Below, piece after piece: positions 17,240 to 25,710 of a DNA stretch of 64,000 bases. The position numbers were made by a program, and so were the translations under genes. Every line of letters starts with the position of its first letter. Position 1 is the stretch's first letter. The stretch is from Streptomyces sp. TSRI0107. Its GTDB lineage: Bacteria > Actinomycetota > Actinomycetes > Streptomycetales > Streptomycetaceae. The notes under the pieces are model-generated. The model saw only the letters and a list, made by a program, of their open reading frames with translations, made no database searches and had not been told where the DNA came from. The stretch covers positions 620,001 through 684,000 of the forward strand of contig NZ_LIVZ01000003.1 in assembly GCF_001905845.1 (NCBI RefSeq), written 5' to 3'.

Positions 17240-17957
17240 CGCGTTCCGCACCCTCGTGCCGCGCGGCGAGGAACGGCACGGCCCGCTGCCTCCGCTGATG
17301 CTGGTCCTGACGCTGGTCACCGGGCTGGTCGACGCCGTGAGCTATCTGGCGCTGGGGCACGTCTTCGTCGCCAACATGACCGGCAACGTCGTCTTCCTCG
17401 GGTTCGCCCTGGCGGGCGCCGCGAGCCTGTCCGTGCTCGCGTCCGTCGTCTCGGTGCTCACGTTCCTGCTCGGCGCCCTCGCGGGCGGCAGGCTCGGCGC
17501 GCGCTTCGCCGCGCACCGGGGGCATCTGCTGAGGGCGGCTACGGCGGTGCAGACGATGCTGGTGGCGGTCACCGTGGTGGCGGCCGCCGCGACCGACGGC
17601 CGGGTCACCACGGAGGTGCGGTACACGCTGATCGTGTTCCTGGGGGTCGCGATGGGCCTGCAGAACGCCGTCGCCCGGCGGCTCGGCGTCCCGGACCTCA
17701 CCACCACCGTGCTGACCCTGACCCTGACGGGTCTGGCGGCGGACTCGGCGACGGCCGGCGGTGAGGCGCCGCGCCCCGGCCGCCGGGTGCTGTCCGTGCT
17801 GGCCATGTTCCTCGGCGCCTTCGCCGGAGCGCAGCTCGTCCTGCACGGCCATCTCGTCCTGACGCTGTGCGCCGCGCTGCTGCTGCTCGCGCTCACCTCG
17901 GCGGCCGCCCACCGCTTCTCCGCCGCCGACGCCGCGTGGCACCGGCCGAAGCCCTGA
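17220..17957 (+). CDS. DUF1275 (YoaK-like) integral membrane protein
   Basis: 245 residues, six predicted membrane helices. It begins with a conserved LVTGLVDAVSYLALGHVFVANMTGN block (given here in parts: LVTGLVDAVSY, then HVFVANMTGN), which identifies DUF1275, and has the GLQNAVARRLG segment. Function of the family is unknown; transport has been suggested. The GTG at 17220 lies inside the DoxX gene's last codons and is in frame with the conserved block. It ends 13 bp from the convergent MerR gene. Confidence 0.82.
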   Translation: MRGLLTDAFRTLVPRGEERHGPLPPLMLVLTLVTGLVDAVSYLALGHVFVANMTGNVVFLGFALAGAASLSVLASVVSVLTFLLGALAGGRLGARFAAHRGHLLRAATAVQTMLVAVTVVAAAATDGRVTTEVRYTLIVFLGVAMGLQNAVARRLGVPDLTTTVLTLTLTGLAADSATAGGEAPRPGRRVLSVLAMFLGAFAGAQLVLHGHLVLTLCAALLLLALTSAAAHRFSAADAAWHRPKP

Positions 17958-17970
17958 GCGCCCCGGCCGC

Positions 17971-18378
17971 TCAGGCGGGCACGCACTCCAGGTCGGCGCC
18001 GTCGAACGGCGGGTAGCTCTCGCGGCCCGTGCGCTCGGCGGCGTCGATGTAGCCGGTGAGCGCGTCGCGGGACTGCGCGAGTCTGCTCATCTGGTCGTCG
18101 ATGCGCCGCAGCCGCGACCGCATCGCCGCCAGCAGCTCGGGACACCCGATCAGCTCCGGGGCCTCACCGACCGCGCAGGGCAGCAGGTACGCGATGTCCT
18201 CGGAGGACAGACCGGCACCGAGCAGGTGCCGGATCTGCCGCACCCGCAGCACGGCGTCCTCGTCGTACTCGCGGTAGCCGTTCGCGCCGCGCTCCGCCTC
18301 CAGCAGGCCCTGGGCCTCGTAGTAGCGCAACTGGTGGGCGTTGACGCCCGTCCGGCGACTCAGTTCCCCGATCCGCAC
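17971..18378 (-). CDS. MerR-family transcriptional regulator
   Basis: 135 residues. N-terminal winged helix RIGELSRRTGVNAHQLRYYEAQGLL and the YREYDEDAV beta-wing, followed by a long dimerisation helix (~75-115). A single cysteine pair region (PCAVGEAPELIGC) might contact an effector but does not match a defined metal class. GTG start at 18378. Divergent from the imine-reductase-like gene 49 bp away, so that gene is the probable target. Confidence 0.88.
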   Translation of the reverse strand: MRIGELSRRTGVNAHQLRYYEAQGLLEAERGANGYREYDEDAVLRVRQIRHLLGAGLSSEDIAYLLPCAVGEAPELIGCPELLAAMRSRLRRIDDQMSRLAQSRDALTGYIDAAERTGRESYPPFDGADLECVPA

Positions 18379-18389
18379 CGTGACCTCAC

Positions 18390-18411
18390 TTGACCTTCAG
18401 ACCGGTATCAA
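18390..18411 (+). promoter_or_regulatory. Putative MerR operator before the oxidoreductase gene
   Basis: The 49-bp space between the divergent MerR and oxidoreductase genes contains TTGACC (18390-18395) and a short inverted repeat TTGA...TCAA spanning 18390-18411. MerR proteins bind between -35 and -10 of the promoter they control. No clean -10 at 19-20 bp is visible, so the assignment is tentative. Confidence 0.35.
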
Positions 18412-18427
18412 CGTTGACGATGCTGCC

Positions 18428-19312
18428 ATGAACAGCAACCCCGACACACCTGTGACAGTCATCGGACTCGGGCGGATGGGCCAGGCGCTCGCCCGCGCGT
18501 TCCTGAAGGCCGGGCATCCCACGACCGTCTGGAACCGTACGGCCTCCAAGGCCGAGCAGTTGGCGGCCGAGGGCGCCCGGCGGGCACCGACGGTCGCCGA
18601 CGCGCTCAGGGCGAGCCCTCTCACGATCGTCTGCGTCACCGACTACCAGGCCATGCGCGAGCTGCTCGACGCGAGCGATGTGGAACTGGCCGGCACGACG
18701 CTGGTCAACCTGATCTCGGGCGAATCCGCCCAGGCCCGGGAAGCCGCCCGATGGGCCGGGGAGCGCGGCGCCCGCTACCTGGACGGCGCCATCATGGCCG
18801 TCCCGCCGGCGATCGGCACCGCCGAGGCGGTGATCCTGCTCAGCGGGCCGCGGTCGGACTTCGAGGCGCACAAGCCGGCACTCGACGCGCTCGGCACCGT
18901 CACCCACCTCGGCGCCGACCACGGTCTGGCGTCCCTGTACGACGTGGCCGGCCTGGCCATGATGTGGAGCGTCCTGAACGCCTGGCTGCAGGGCACCGCC
19001 CTGCTCCGGACGGCGGGTGTCGACGCCGCGACGTACGCGCCGTTCGCCCGCCGGATCGCGGCCGGCGTGGCCGAATGGCTGCCCGGGTACGCCGAGCAGA
19101 TCGACCGCGGCTCCTTCCCGGCCGAGGTGTCGGACCTGGAGACCGACGCTCGGGCGATGGCCCATCTGATCGAGGAGAGCGAGGCGGTGGGCGTCAACGC
19201 CGAACTGCCGCGATTGCTCAAGGCGATGGCCGACCGCTCGATCGCCGCCGGACACGGCGCAGAGCAGTACCCGGTGCTGATCGAGGAGTTCGCCAGACCC
19301 GGCGACGCCTGA
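18428..19312 (+). CDS. NAD(P)-dependent imine-reductase-like oxidoreductase
   Basis: 294 residues. Rossmann motif GLGRMGQALARAFL at the N terminus (GxGxMG of the beta-hydroxyacid-dehydrogenase superfamily), NADP-friendly NRT after strand 2, then a C-terminal helical domain with the YDVAGLAMMW helix. The missing catalytic Lys of hydroxyacid dehydrogenases and the AMMW-type second domain fit streptomycete imine reductases and their relatives better than HIBADH. Substrate unknown. ATG 18428 lies 50 bp from the divergent MerR start, so MerR-dependent induction is likely. Confidence 0.85.
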   Translation: MNSNPDTPVTVIGLGRMGQALARAFLKAGHPTTVWNRTASKAEQLAAEGARRAPTVADALRASPLTIVCVTDYQAMRELLDASDVELAGTTLVNLISGESAQAREAARWAGERGARYLDGAIMAVPPAIGTAEAVILLSGPRSDFEAHKPALDALGTVTHLGADHGLASLYDVAGLAMMWSVLNAWLQGTALLRTAGVDAATYAPFARRIAAGVAEWLPGYAEQIDRGSFPAEVSDLETDARAMAHLIEESEAVGVNAELPRLLKAMADRSIAAGHGAEQYPVLIEEFARPGDA

Positions 19313-19343
19313 GCGCTCGGCGTGGCCGCGGCGCCCGCCGTCG

Positions 19344-20126
19344 TCAGCCCTGGTGGCCCGGGTCCGGGCGCATCAGTTTCAAGTCATCGCCCCAGTCGTC
19401 CAGCGTGGACCCGTGGCCGGCCTCTCGCGCCACGGCCTCCACCTGCGCGAAGAGCCGTCTCTGCGCCTCGACGTCACCGGTCGCGGCGATGCGTCCGACC
19501 GCGGCCAGCAGCTCCCGCGTGTCCCATCCCGGCAGCGGGAACCGCTCCAGCTCCCACTCCAGGTACTTGTTGTAGGGGCGCGGACGGCGATCCAGGGTGA
19601 ACAGCAGCTCCAGCAGGAAGCCCACGCTGTCGGCCGCGTCCAGGCGAGCGGCGAGCCGGTGGCCGTCGCGGGCGTTCTTCACCGACCGGTAGAGCGAGTT
19701 GGCGTAGGCGTCCAGCCGGCCGGCCGCCGCCCGCAACGCCTCGTCCGCGTCGAGTCGTCCCTTGGCGGCGACGATCCTCGCGAGCTCGCCGTCGAGCCGG
19801 TCGAACAGGACGCGGGCCCGGGCGAGTGCGTAGCGCTCCCAGCCTCCGATCCGGCGGAACTCGCTCAACGGGACGACGACGAGGTCGAGTTCGGCGGAGC
19901 GATGACCGTCGAGTACCGCGAGGCCGGTGTCCGCGTCGTCGGCGAGGACGACGTAGACGTCGTGGTCGGAGTGCTCGGTGGCCATGCCGTCGTGGGCGTG
20001 CGAGCCCTTCAGGACGAGCCCGACGACGTCCGGGTCGGCGGCGAGACGGGCGACACACGTTTCGTAGGTCAGCGGGTGCTGTGGGATCACGTGACGATCT
20101 CCGGTCCGTGTGACGGGTGAACACAT
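19344..20126 (-). CDS. Nucleotidyltransferase-domain protein
   Basis: 260 residues. KGSHAHDGMATEHSDHDVYVV (about residues 40-60) is the GS-x-DxD active site of a minimal or aminoglycoside-type nucleotidyltransferase (Asp pair in DHD). The remaining ~180 residues are helical, resembling the C-terminal domain of kanamycin-nucleotidyltransferase-like proteins. It could nucleotidylate a small molecule; resistance cannot be claimed. GGGAGGA lies nine bases before ATG 20126. No obvious operon partner. Confidence 0.78.
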   Translation of the reverse strand: MCSPVTRTGDRHVIPQHPLTYETCVARLAADPDVVGLVLKGSHAHDGMATEHSDHDVYVVLADDADTGLAVLDGHRSAELDLVVVPLSEFRRIGGWERYALARARVLFDRLDGELARIVAAKGRLDADEALRAAAGRLDAYANSLYRSVKNARDGHRLAARLDAADSVGFLLELLFTLDRRPRPYNKYLEWELERFPLPGWDTRELLAAVGRIAATGDVEAQRRLFAQVEAVAREAGHGSTLDDWGDDLKLMRPDPGHQG

Positions 20127-20224
20127 GCCGAGCCGTCCTCCCGGTCGTGGTCACGGGAGGACGGTCACATCGTCCGCGGCGGCCGCGAGGCCACCGCACC
20201 GGAGATCAACGCACGTCCCGGACC

Positions 20225-21079
20225 CTACCCGACCTGCTGGGCGAGGTCACCCAGGAGACGGGCCGCCGGCGCCGGGTCGAGCAGCCACTTCAGGTGGCTG
20301 CCTTCGAGGGTGCGCACGTCGAAGGGGTTGTCCGGCGTCAGCGCGTCGCCCTCGCGGATCAGCCGGTCCTGCAGCGCGAGGGGCAGGCTCGCGTCGTCGG
20401 CGAGACGCACGTACGTCTTCGGGATGCGGCCCCAGGTCGCCGCCTGCGCGCGGTCGTCGGAGGTGCCGGCGTCCAGGTTCTCGTCGGGCTGGAGGGTGTT
20501 GAGGAAGGTCAGGAACTGCTCGTCGGTGGCGTCGGCGAGGAAGGCCGCCTTGAACGCCGCGAGGGCGTCCGGGTCGGCGGTGCGGAAGTTGACGCGGAGC
20601 AGGCCGAGTTCAGCCGGGTTCCCGGCCATCGCGAGGGCCAGCGAGGCGGCGTCGACCGTGGCCATCTCCGGCTCGGCGTAGTAGGCGCTGACGTCCAGAT
20701 CGACCGGGCACCAGGCCGAGACGTAGACGATGCGGTCGATCAGGTCCGGCCGCGCGTTCGCCGCGGCGGTGGCCGTGATGCCGCCACGGCTGTGCGACAC
20801 GAGGATGACCGGCCCGTTCTGCTTGGCCCGTTCCAGGACGCCGATCAGGTGCGCGGCGTTGTCGGCGAGCGTGACGCCCTTGATCGAGCCGGGTGTGGTG
20901 GCGAGCCCCGCGGGGTCCTGCGGGGCCTGGTACGCCCGCGAGAAGGTCGCCGCGAAACCGTGGCCCGGCAGGTCGACGGCGACCGACCGGTGCCCGAGGA
21001 GGCCGAGTTCGGCCTGGAGCGGTGCGAAGGAGAAGGAGTTGGCGAAGGCGCCATGCACCAGTACGAACGTCGGCTGCAT
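20225..21079 (-). CDS. Alpha/beta hydrolase (SHSRGG type)
   Basis: 284 residues. LVHGAFANSFSF oxyanion loop, nucleophile Ser in VSHSRGG (~107), and a C-terminal LEGSHLKWLLDP His. No signal peptide. It resembles the group of plant-type methylesterase/hydroxynitrile-lyase-like hydrolases common in actinomycetes, substrate unknown. ATG 21079 (MQPTFVL) is used because the fold begins there; AAAGCGAG upstream is a weak ribosome-binding site. Confidence 0.86.
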   Translation of the reverse strand: MQPTFVLVHGAFANSFSFAPLQAELGLLGHRSVAVDLPGHGFAATFSRAYQAPQDPAGLATTPGSIKGVTLADNAAHLIGVLERAKQNGPVILVSHSRGGITATAAANARPDLIDRIVYVSAWCPVDLDVSAYYAEPEMATVDAASLALAMAGNPAELGLLRVNFRTADPDALAAFKAAFLADATDEQFLTFLNTLQPDENLDAGTSDDRAQAATWGRIPKTYVRLADDASLPLALQDRLIREGDALTPDNPFDVRTLEGSHLKWLLDPAPAARLLGDLAQQVG

Positions 21080-21232
21080 CGGTCTGCTCGCTTTCTGATC
21101 TTTGCGGTCGACCGCCACGCTACGCAGCGAATGATCAACGGCACTAGCGGTACGAGCGCATCCGCTTGTGCGCGTCGATGTGACGTGGGGTGGCGGCGTG
21201 ACGTCGGGCGACGGCCGCGATCCGAGCCGGGC

Positions 21233-21967
21233 TCAGTCGGAACTGTCCGAGGGCGTCCCGGGTTTGGTGTGGAGGACGTCGCGGGCCTGGTCCGCGGCGC
21301 GGGCGATGCTCTCCGAGACGAAGTCGACGAAGCGGGAGATGTTCTCCAGGCGCACGGCGGCCGGGGTACCGGGGCCGAGGACGCCGACGCCCTGCCGCGC
21401 GGTCTCGGCGAGCTGGGCGGTGCCGCGGGCGCTGGCCATCATCGACTGGTACCAGACGTCGTCGTCGGCGACATAGCGCTCACGACGGCCTTCGTCACGC
21501 CGCCGGGCGACGAGGCCCTGACTCTCCAGGAACGCGATCGCCTTGGAGACGGACGCCGGGCTGACCTGGAGGCGCTGGACGAGTTCGGACGCGGTGAGGC
21601 TGCCCTCGTCGGTGGTGTAGAGACAGGTCAGCACCCGGGCCATCATCTTGGGCAGACCCTGCGCCATGAGGAGGGTGGTGAACGTCTCCTCGTACTCGCG
21701 TACGGCCTCGGCGTCGCGCCCGTGTGCCTGCGCGGGCGCCTCGGCCCCCCGGGGCACGGCCTGCCTGCGCCGGTGGGCGCGGCGTTCGGTGGCACGGTGG
21801 GCCAGGTCGGCGCGGTAGGCGGTGGGGCCGCCGTTGCGCATCACCTCGCGCGTGATCGTCGAGGTGGGCCGGTCGAGACGCCTGGCGATCTCCGCGTAGG
21901 CGAGCCCGTCGCCGAGTCCCAGCGCGATCTGCTGACGTTCCTGCTGAGTGAGCCTGCCTCCCGGCAT
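21233..21967 (-). CDS. Fusion of IS30-type HTH and MarR/GbsR-type regulator
   Basis: 244 residues. Residues ~4-60 (GRLTQQERQQIALGLGDG... IARRLDRPTSTITREVMRNGG) are the helix-turn-helix of IS30-family transposases. Residues ~95-200 form a MarR/GbsR winged helix (LTASELVQRLQVSPASVSKAIAFLESQGLV, quoted in part as SPASVSKAIAFLE). The protein has no DDE catalytic domain, so it is a regulator, not a transposase. AAGGGAGA precedes ATG 21967. It is divergent from the DUF4097-SDR genes across a region filled with GCAACG repeats, which are candidate binding sites. Confidence 0.85.
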   Translation of the reverse strand: MPGGRLTQQERQQIALGLGDGLAYAEIARRLDRPTSTITREVMRNGGPTAYRADLAHRATERRAHRRRQAVPRGAEAPAQAHGRDAEAVREYEETFTTLLMAQGLPKMMARVLTCLYTTDEGSLTASELVQRLQVSPASVSKAIAFLESQGLVARRRDEGRRERYVADDDVWYQSMMASARGTAQLAETARQGVGVLGPGTPAAVRLENISRFVDFVSESIARAADQARDVLHTKPGTPSDSSD

Positions 21968-22000
21968 CGCGATCTCCCTTCGTGCTTCCCTGACGCGTCC

Positions 22001-22165
22001 AGCGTAGCGTTCAGTTTCTTTCATTGCAACGGACGGAACAGTTGACGTTGCGTTAGCCATAGAGTCATTGCAACGAATTCTTGCCGTTCACCTGCACTGA
22101 CACTGAAACTTCGCAACGAGCATGTTGCCCAATCTTTGAACGCAACGTAGCGTTTCCAATGTCAG
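22001..22165. promoter_or_regulatory. Repeat-rich control region with GCAACG motifs
   Basis: GCAACG occurs at 22026, 22070, 22113 and 22142, and its complement CGTTGC at 22046. The context CATTGCAACG is repeated at 22022 and 22066, and TAGCGTT occurs at 22005 and 22148. The region is markedly richer in A and T than its surroundings. It lies between the HTH/MarR fusion gene and the DUF4097 gene, so it is the likely operator of both. Confidence 0.5.
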
Positions 22166-22204
22166 AAACAACCGCGGAAACGAACGAGCAGTCAGGAGAG
22201 CACC

Positions 22205-22870
22205 ATGCAGAAGTTCGACACCCTCGCCCCGATCTCCGCGATCCTCGACATCCCCGCGGGCCGGGTCCGGCTCGTCGCCGCCGACCGGGCCGACACCACC
22301 GTCGAGGTCCTGCCCGCGGACACCTCCAAGAGCCGCGACGTGAAGGCGGCGGAGCAGACCACGGTCACCTACGCCGACGGTGTCCTGCGGATAGAGACCC
22401 CGGCGAAGAACCAGATCCTCGGCGCTTCCGGAGCCATAGAGGTGACGGTCCAGCTGCCCGCCGGCTCCCGCGTCGAGGCGAAGGCGGCCGGAGCCGAGTT
22501 CCGCGGCGTCGGACAGCTCGGCGACGTCACCCTCGAAACCGCGCACGGCACGGTCCGGCTCGACGAGGCCGCCGGCGCCCGCCTCACCACCCTCGACGGT
22601 GACATCTCGGTCGGCCGCCTGGGCGGCTCCGCGGAGATCAGCACCCAGCGGGGGGACATCCGGATCGCCGAGGCCGTCCGCGGCACGCTCACCCTGCGCA
22701 CCCAGCAGGGTGAGATCTCGGTCGGCGCCGCCGCCGGAGTCTCGGCCTCCCTGGACGCCGGCACCGGCTACGGCCGCGTCAGCAACGCCCTGAAGAACAC
22801 CGACGGCACCGCCGACCTGACCATCCACGCGACCACCGCACACGGCGACATCACCGCCCGCAGCCTGTAG
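22205..22870 (+). CDS. DUF4097-family beta-repeat protein
   Basis: 221 residues forming a regular series of short beta strands with the spaced G(D/E)I/V pattern (GDVTLETAHGTVRL, GDISVGRLGGSAEIST, GDIRIAE, GEISVG), expected to fold as a right-handed beta-solenoid. DUF4097 members are often called adhesin-like or putative anti-sigma-associated proteins; function is unknown. CAGGAG precedes the ATG. No signal peptide is visible, so it is probably cytoplasmic. Followed 46 bp later by an SDR gene and likely in one operon with it. Confidence 0.85.
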   Translation: MQKFDTLAPISAILDIPAGRVRLVAADRADTTVEVLPADTSKSRDVKAAEQTTVTYADGVLRIETPAKNQILGASGAIEVTVQLPAGSRVEAKAAGAEFRGVGQLGDVTLETAHGTVRLDEAAGARLTTLDGDISVGRLGGSAEISTQRGDIRIAEAVRGTLTLRTQQGEISVGAAAGVSASLDAGTGYGRVSNALKNTDGTADLTIHATTAHGDITARSL

Positions 22871-22916
22871 CGCGGGGATACTGCATCGTGCGCCCACGAA
22901 CGGAAGGAGACTCGCC

Positions 22917-23651
22917 TTGAGTCGGATCATGGTCACCGGTTCCGCGGACGGCCTCGGACGGGCCGCGGCGGACGCGCTGCTGTCCGCGGGACACGAGGTC
23001 GTGGTGCACGCCCGGAGCGAGGAGCGCGCGGCGGGACTGCGCTCGCTGGTCGACCGCGGGGCGGACATCGTCGTGGGCGACTTCACGGACCGTGACGCCG
23101 TACGGCGTATCGCGGCGGAGCTGAACGCCGGCGCGCCGCTCGACGCCGTCGTCCACAACGCCGGCGTGTGGAGCGGACCGGCGGTCATGCCGGTCAACGT
23201 CATCGCCCCGTACCTGCTCACGGCCCTGGTCCGCGGACCGCGCCGACTGGTGTACCTGAGCAGCGGCTCGCATTTCAGCGGGCGCCCGTCGCTCGCCGGG
23301 GTCGACTGGCAGGGTAGGACCGCGGGCTCGTACGCGGACAGCAAGCTGTTCGTCACGACGCTCGCGGCCGCGGTGGCCCGCCTGCGCCCCGGAGTGCTGA
23401 GCAATGCCGTGGACCCGGGCTGGGTGCCGACGAAGATGGGCGGACCGAACGCACCGGACGATCTGGAGCTCGGCCATCAGACCCAGGAGTGGCTGGCGTC
23501 GAGCGACGAACCCGACGCCCTGACCACCGGCGGATACTGGTACCACCGCGAGCGTTCACAGCCGCACCGCTCCGTCCACGACGAGGAGTTCCAGGACCGC
23601 CTCCTGCGGACGCTGGCCGAGGAGACGGGCGTCGCGCTGCCCGCCGGCTGA
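22917..23651 (+). CDS. SDR-family oxidoreductase
   Basis: 244 residues. Nucleotide-binding MVTGSADGLGRAAADAL, HNAG in place of NNAG (~78), and YADSK carrying the catalytic Tyr and Lys (~137-141), with the upstream Ser in YLSSGSH. A classical single-domain SDR; the RS-type basic residues after strand 2 (HARSEERA) suggest NADP. The TTG start at 22917 is preceded by GGAAGGAGA, a strong ribosome-binding site, and the fold begins at once. Substrate unknown. Confidence 0.87.
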   Translation: MSRIMVTGSADGLGRAAADALLSAGHEVVVHARSEERAAGLRSLVDRGADIVVGDFTDRDAVRRIAAELNAGAPLDAVVHNAGVWSGPAVMPVNVIAPYLLTALVRGPRRLVYLSSGSHFSGRPSLAGVDWQGRTAGSYADSKLFVTTLAAAVARLRPGVLSNAVDPGWVPTKMGGPNAPDDLELGHQTQEWLASSDEPDALTTGGYWYHRERSQPHRSVHDEEFQDRLLRTLAEETGVALPAG

Positions 23652-23655
23652 CGCC

Positions 23656-23898
23656 TCACGTTGGACCATGGATCGGGCCCGCGCCCTTCGGCAGTGGCAG
23701 GCCGCTCGCGTGGTGGGAGGACGCGTTGATCTCGGCCGTGATGGAGACGGCCTCGGCGAGCGGGGAATCCGCGGAGAGCGGCAGGATCTCGGGCAGCGCG
23801 AAGCCTCCCAGGCCGCCGGCGGTGTGGACGATCCGCAGCTCCTCCGCCTCGGCGTCGACCAGGTACACAGCGGCCAGACCTGCTCCGGCCACGTCCAT
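23656..23898 (-). pseudogene. GAF-domain fragment (remnant of a PP2C/GAF protein)
   Basis: An 80-residue open frame reads AGLAAVYLVDAEAEELRIV... GFALPEILPLSADSPLAEAV, which is the start of a GAF domain of the kind found in streptomycete SpoIIE/PP2C phosphatases. The sequence stops after about half a domain, and no upstream PAS or downstream phosphatase sequence is present in any frame nearby. A decayed fragment is likelier than a working gene. Confidence 0.4.
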
Positions 23899-24107
23899 AC
23901 CCCCAGCTTTGAACGAGTCCTCCGCCCCCGCATGCGGAGGAGCCGGACGGCCACGCCGTCGGGGCGGGTCGGCCCGTGACGGCGGGGCGGTCCATGACGG
24001 CGGAAGGGCTCCCGCCGGCCCGTTCGCCGCGGGAGCCCTTCGCCGTGCCGCCTGCCGTGAAGGGTGAGAAGACGATCACGAGCAGGACGCGGGGAGACCC
24101 TGCCGGG

Positions 24108-24749
24108 TCACGGGGCGAGCAACAGGCTGTCGCCTCGCTCCTTGGCGGCGGCGTAGCGCCTGGCCACGTCCTGCCAGTTGACGACCCGCCACATGGCCTC
24201 GATGAAGTCCACCTTCTGGTTCTTGTACTGCAGGTAGAAGGCGTGCTCCCAGGCGTCGAAGACCAGGATCGGCGTGGAGCCCTGGCCGACGTTGCCCTGG
24301 TGGTCGTAGACCTGCTCGACGATCAGCCGGCCGCTGAGCGGCTCGTAGGCGAGGACGCCCCAGCCGGAACCCTGGGTCGTGGCGGAGGCCTTCGACAGCT
24401 GCGCCTTGAAGTGGGCGAACGAGCCGAAGGACTCCGCGATGGCGTCCGCCAGCTCGCCGACGCCGTCCTTCTCCAGCGGCTCACCGCCGCCGTCGCCGGT
24501 CATGTTGTGCCAGTAGATCGAATGCAGGATGTGCCCGGAGAGGTGGAAGGCCAGGTTCTTCTCCAGGCCGTTGATCGACCCCCACGACTCCTTGTCCCGT
24601 GCCTCCGCGAGCTGCTCCAGCGTGTCGTTGGCGCCCTTGACGTAGGCCGCGTGGTGCTTGTCGTGGTGCAGCTCGATGATCTCGGGGCTGATCACGGGCG
24701 CCAGCGCGGCGTAGTCGTAGGGAAGCTCCGGGAGCGTGTACACCGCCAT
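24108..24749 (-). CDS. sodF: Iron superoxide dismutase
   Basis: 213 residues of the Fe/Mn-SOD family: [16 protein letters not shown] (His28 ligand), [16 protein letters not shown] (His76 ligand) and [10 protein letters not shown] (Asp and His ligands). Converts superoxide to oxygen and peroxide in the cytoplasm. Streptomycetes carry Ni-SOD (SodN) and Fe-SOD (SodF); the latter is repressed by nickel through Nur. A TTGCAA-N5-GTGCAG element lies just upstream of the start, matching that regulation. GGAGG precedes ATG 24749 by nine bases. Confidence 0.92.
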   Translation of the reverse strand: MAVYTLPELPYDYAALAPVISPEIIELHHDKHHAAYVKGANDTLEQLAEARDKESWGSINGLEKNLAFHLSGHILHSIYWHNMTGDGGGEPLEKDGVGELADAIAESFGSFAHFKAQLSKASATTQGSGWGVLAYEPLSGRLIVEQVYDHQGNVGQGSTPILVFDAWEHAFYLQYKNQKVDFIEAMWRVVNWQDVARRYAAAKERGDSLLLAP

Positions 24750-24774
24750 GTCCAACATCCTCCGACGAACGTTA

Positions 24775-24797
24775 TTGCAAGTGATGTGCAGTTGCAC
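24775..24797 (-). promoter_or_regulatory. Putative Nur (nickel-responsive) box upstream of sodF
   Basis: TTGCAA (24775-24780), five bases, GTGCAG (24786-24791), then TTGCAC. The Streptomyces Nur consensus is tTGCaa-N5-ttGCAA. The match is full in the first half-site and partial in the second. It lies 26 bp from the SOD start codon, overlapping where its promoter must be. Confidence 0.55.
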
Positions 24798-24912
24798 GCT
24801 AGCAGCAGATGCGGGGATTGTTGATCAGGCGATGGTCCTAGGACTCCGCGTCCGGTGTGATCGTCGGTATGCTCGCCGCCGTACAACGACCGAGAGCGGC
24901 GGGAAGAACACC

Positions 24913-25545
24913 GTGACCACGTACGACTACGAGAAGGACGGCGCGGCCATCTACCGCCAGTCCTTCGCCACCATCCGCGCGGAGGCCGACCTCACGGCCC
25001 TGCCCGCCGACGTCAGCCAGGTCGCGGTCCGGATGATCCACGCCTGCGGCATGGTGGACCTCGTCCGGGACATCTCCTACACGCCCGGCGTGGTGGCCCG
25101 CGCCCGCGAGGCCCTGCGCGCGGGGGCGCCCGTCTTCTGCGACGTGCAGATGGTGGCCAGCGGCGTGACCCGCAAGCGGCTGCCCGCCGGCAACGACGTG
25201 CTGTGCACCCTCTCCGACCCGGCCGTACCGGAGCTGGCGGCGAAGCTCGGCACCACGCGCAGCGCCGCCGCGCTGGAGCTGTGGCGCGACCGGCTGGAGG
25301 GGGCCGTGGTCGCCATCGGCAACGCGCCCACCGCGCTCTTCCGTCTCCTGGAGATGATCGAGGAGGGCGCGCCCCGTCCGGCCGCCGTCATCGGCGCGCC
25401 GGTCGGCTTCGTCGGCGCGGCCGAGTCCAAGGACGCCCTGGCCGACCACCCCTCCGACCTCGAACGCCTGGTCGTCCGCGGCCGCCGCGGAGGCAGCGCC
25501 ATCGCCGCCGCGGCCGTCAACGCGCTCGCGAGCGAGGCGGAGTGA
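24913..25545 (+). CDS. cobH: Precorrin-8X methylmutase
   Basis: 210 residues. Catalytic His43 lies in [10 protein letters not shown], and the SxTrxxAGmer-like segment [13 protein letters not shown], the IGNAPTALF loop and the [13 protein letters not shown] stretch are diagnostic. It moves a methyl group from C-11 to C-12 to give hydrogenobyrinic acid (or the cobalt form) in cobalamin synthesis. GTG 24913 is in frame with the conserved start [17 protein letters not shown] and has GGGAAG upstream. cobK lies nearby on the opposite strand. Confidence 0.93.
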   Translation: MTTYDYEKDGAAIYRQSFATIRAEADLTALPADVSQVAVRMIHACGMVDLVRDISYTPGVVARAREALRAGAPVFCDVQMVASGVTRKRLPAGNDVLCTLSDPAVPELAAKLGTTRSAAALELWRDRLEGAVVAIGNAPTALFRLLEMIEEGAPRPAAVIGAPVGFVGAAESKDALADHPSDLERLVVRGRRGGSAIAAAAVNALASEAE

Positions 25546-25548
25546 GCG

Positions 25549-25575
25549 GTCCGCCCGCGCGGTGCGGGCGGGGAC
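25549..25575 (+). terminator. GC-rich hairpin after cobH
   Basis: GTCCGCCCGC (25549-25558) pairs with GCGGGCGGGGAC (25564-25575) with a two-base bulge and a five-base loop, just after the cobH stop. There is no T-run, which is common for actinobacterial intrinsic terminators. Confidence 0.5.
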
Positions 25576-25583
25576 GTGATCAG

Positions 25584-25703
25584 GTGGCCGGCTCCTCCGC
25601 GGCGTTCCTGGCCGCTCGGATTCGTGCGTGGCGAGTCGACGAGGACTGCTCCTACCACGCCGTGGCCCAGGCCACCGAGGACCTGACGCCCGGCCGATCA
25701 AGG
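25584..25703 (+). pseudogene. Possible remnant of a small helical protein
   Basis: In one plus frame from GTG 25584 the sequence reads AAFLAARIRAWRVDEDCSY followed by HAVAQATEDL, reminiscent of small actinobacterial helical proteins with an RIRxWRV...SWRAVA pattern. It then runs without a proper end into the 3' part of cobK on the other strand. Recorded as a weak possibility only. Confidence 0.2.
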
Positions 25704-25710
25704 CATCGTC

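Noticed and set aside
21233..21967. IS30 transposase fragment
   Set aside because: Only the HTH is IS30-like; it continues in frame into a complete MarR-type domain, no DDE domain or terminal inverted repeats are seen.
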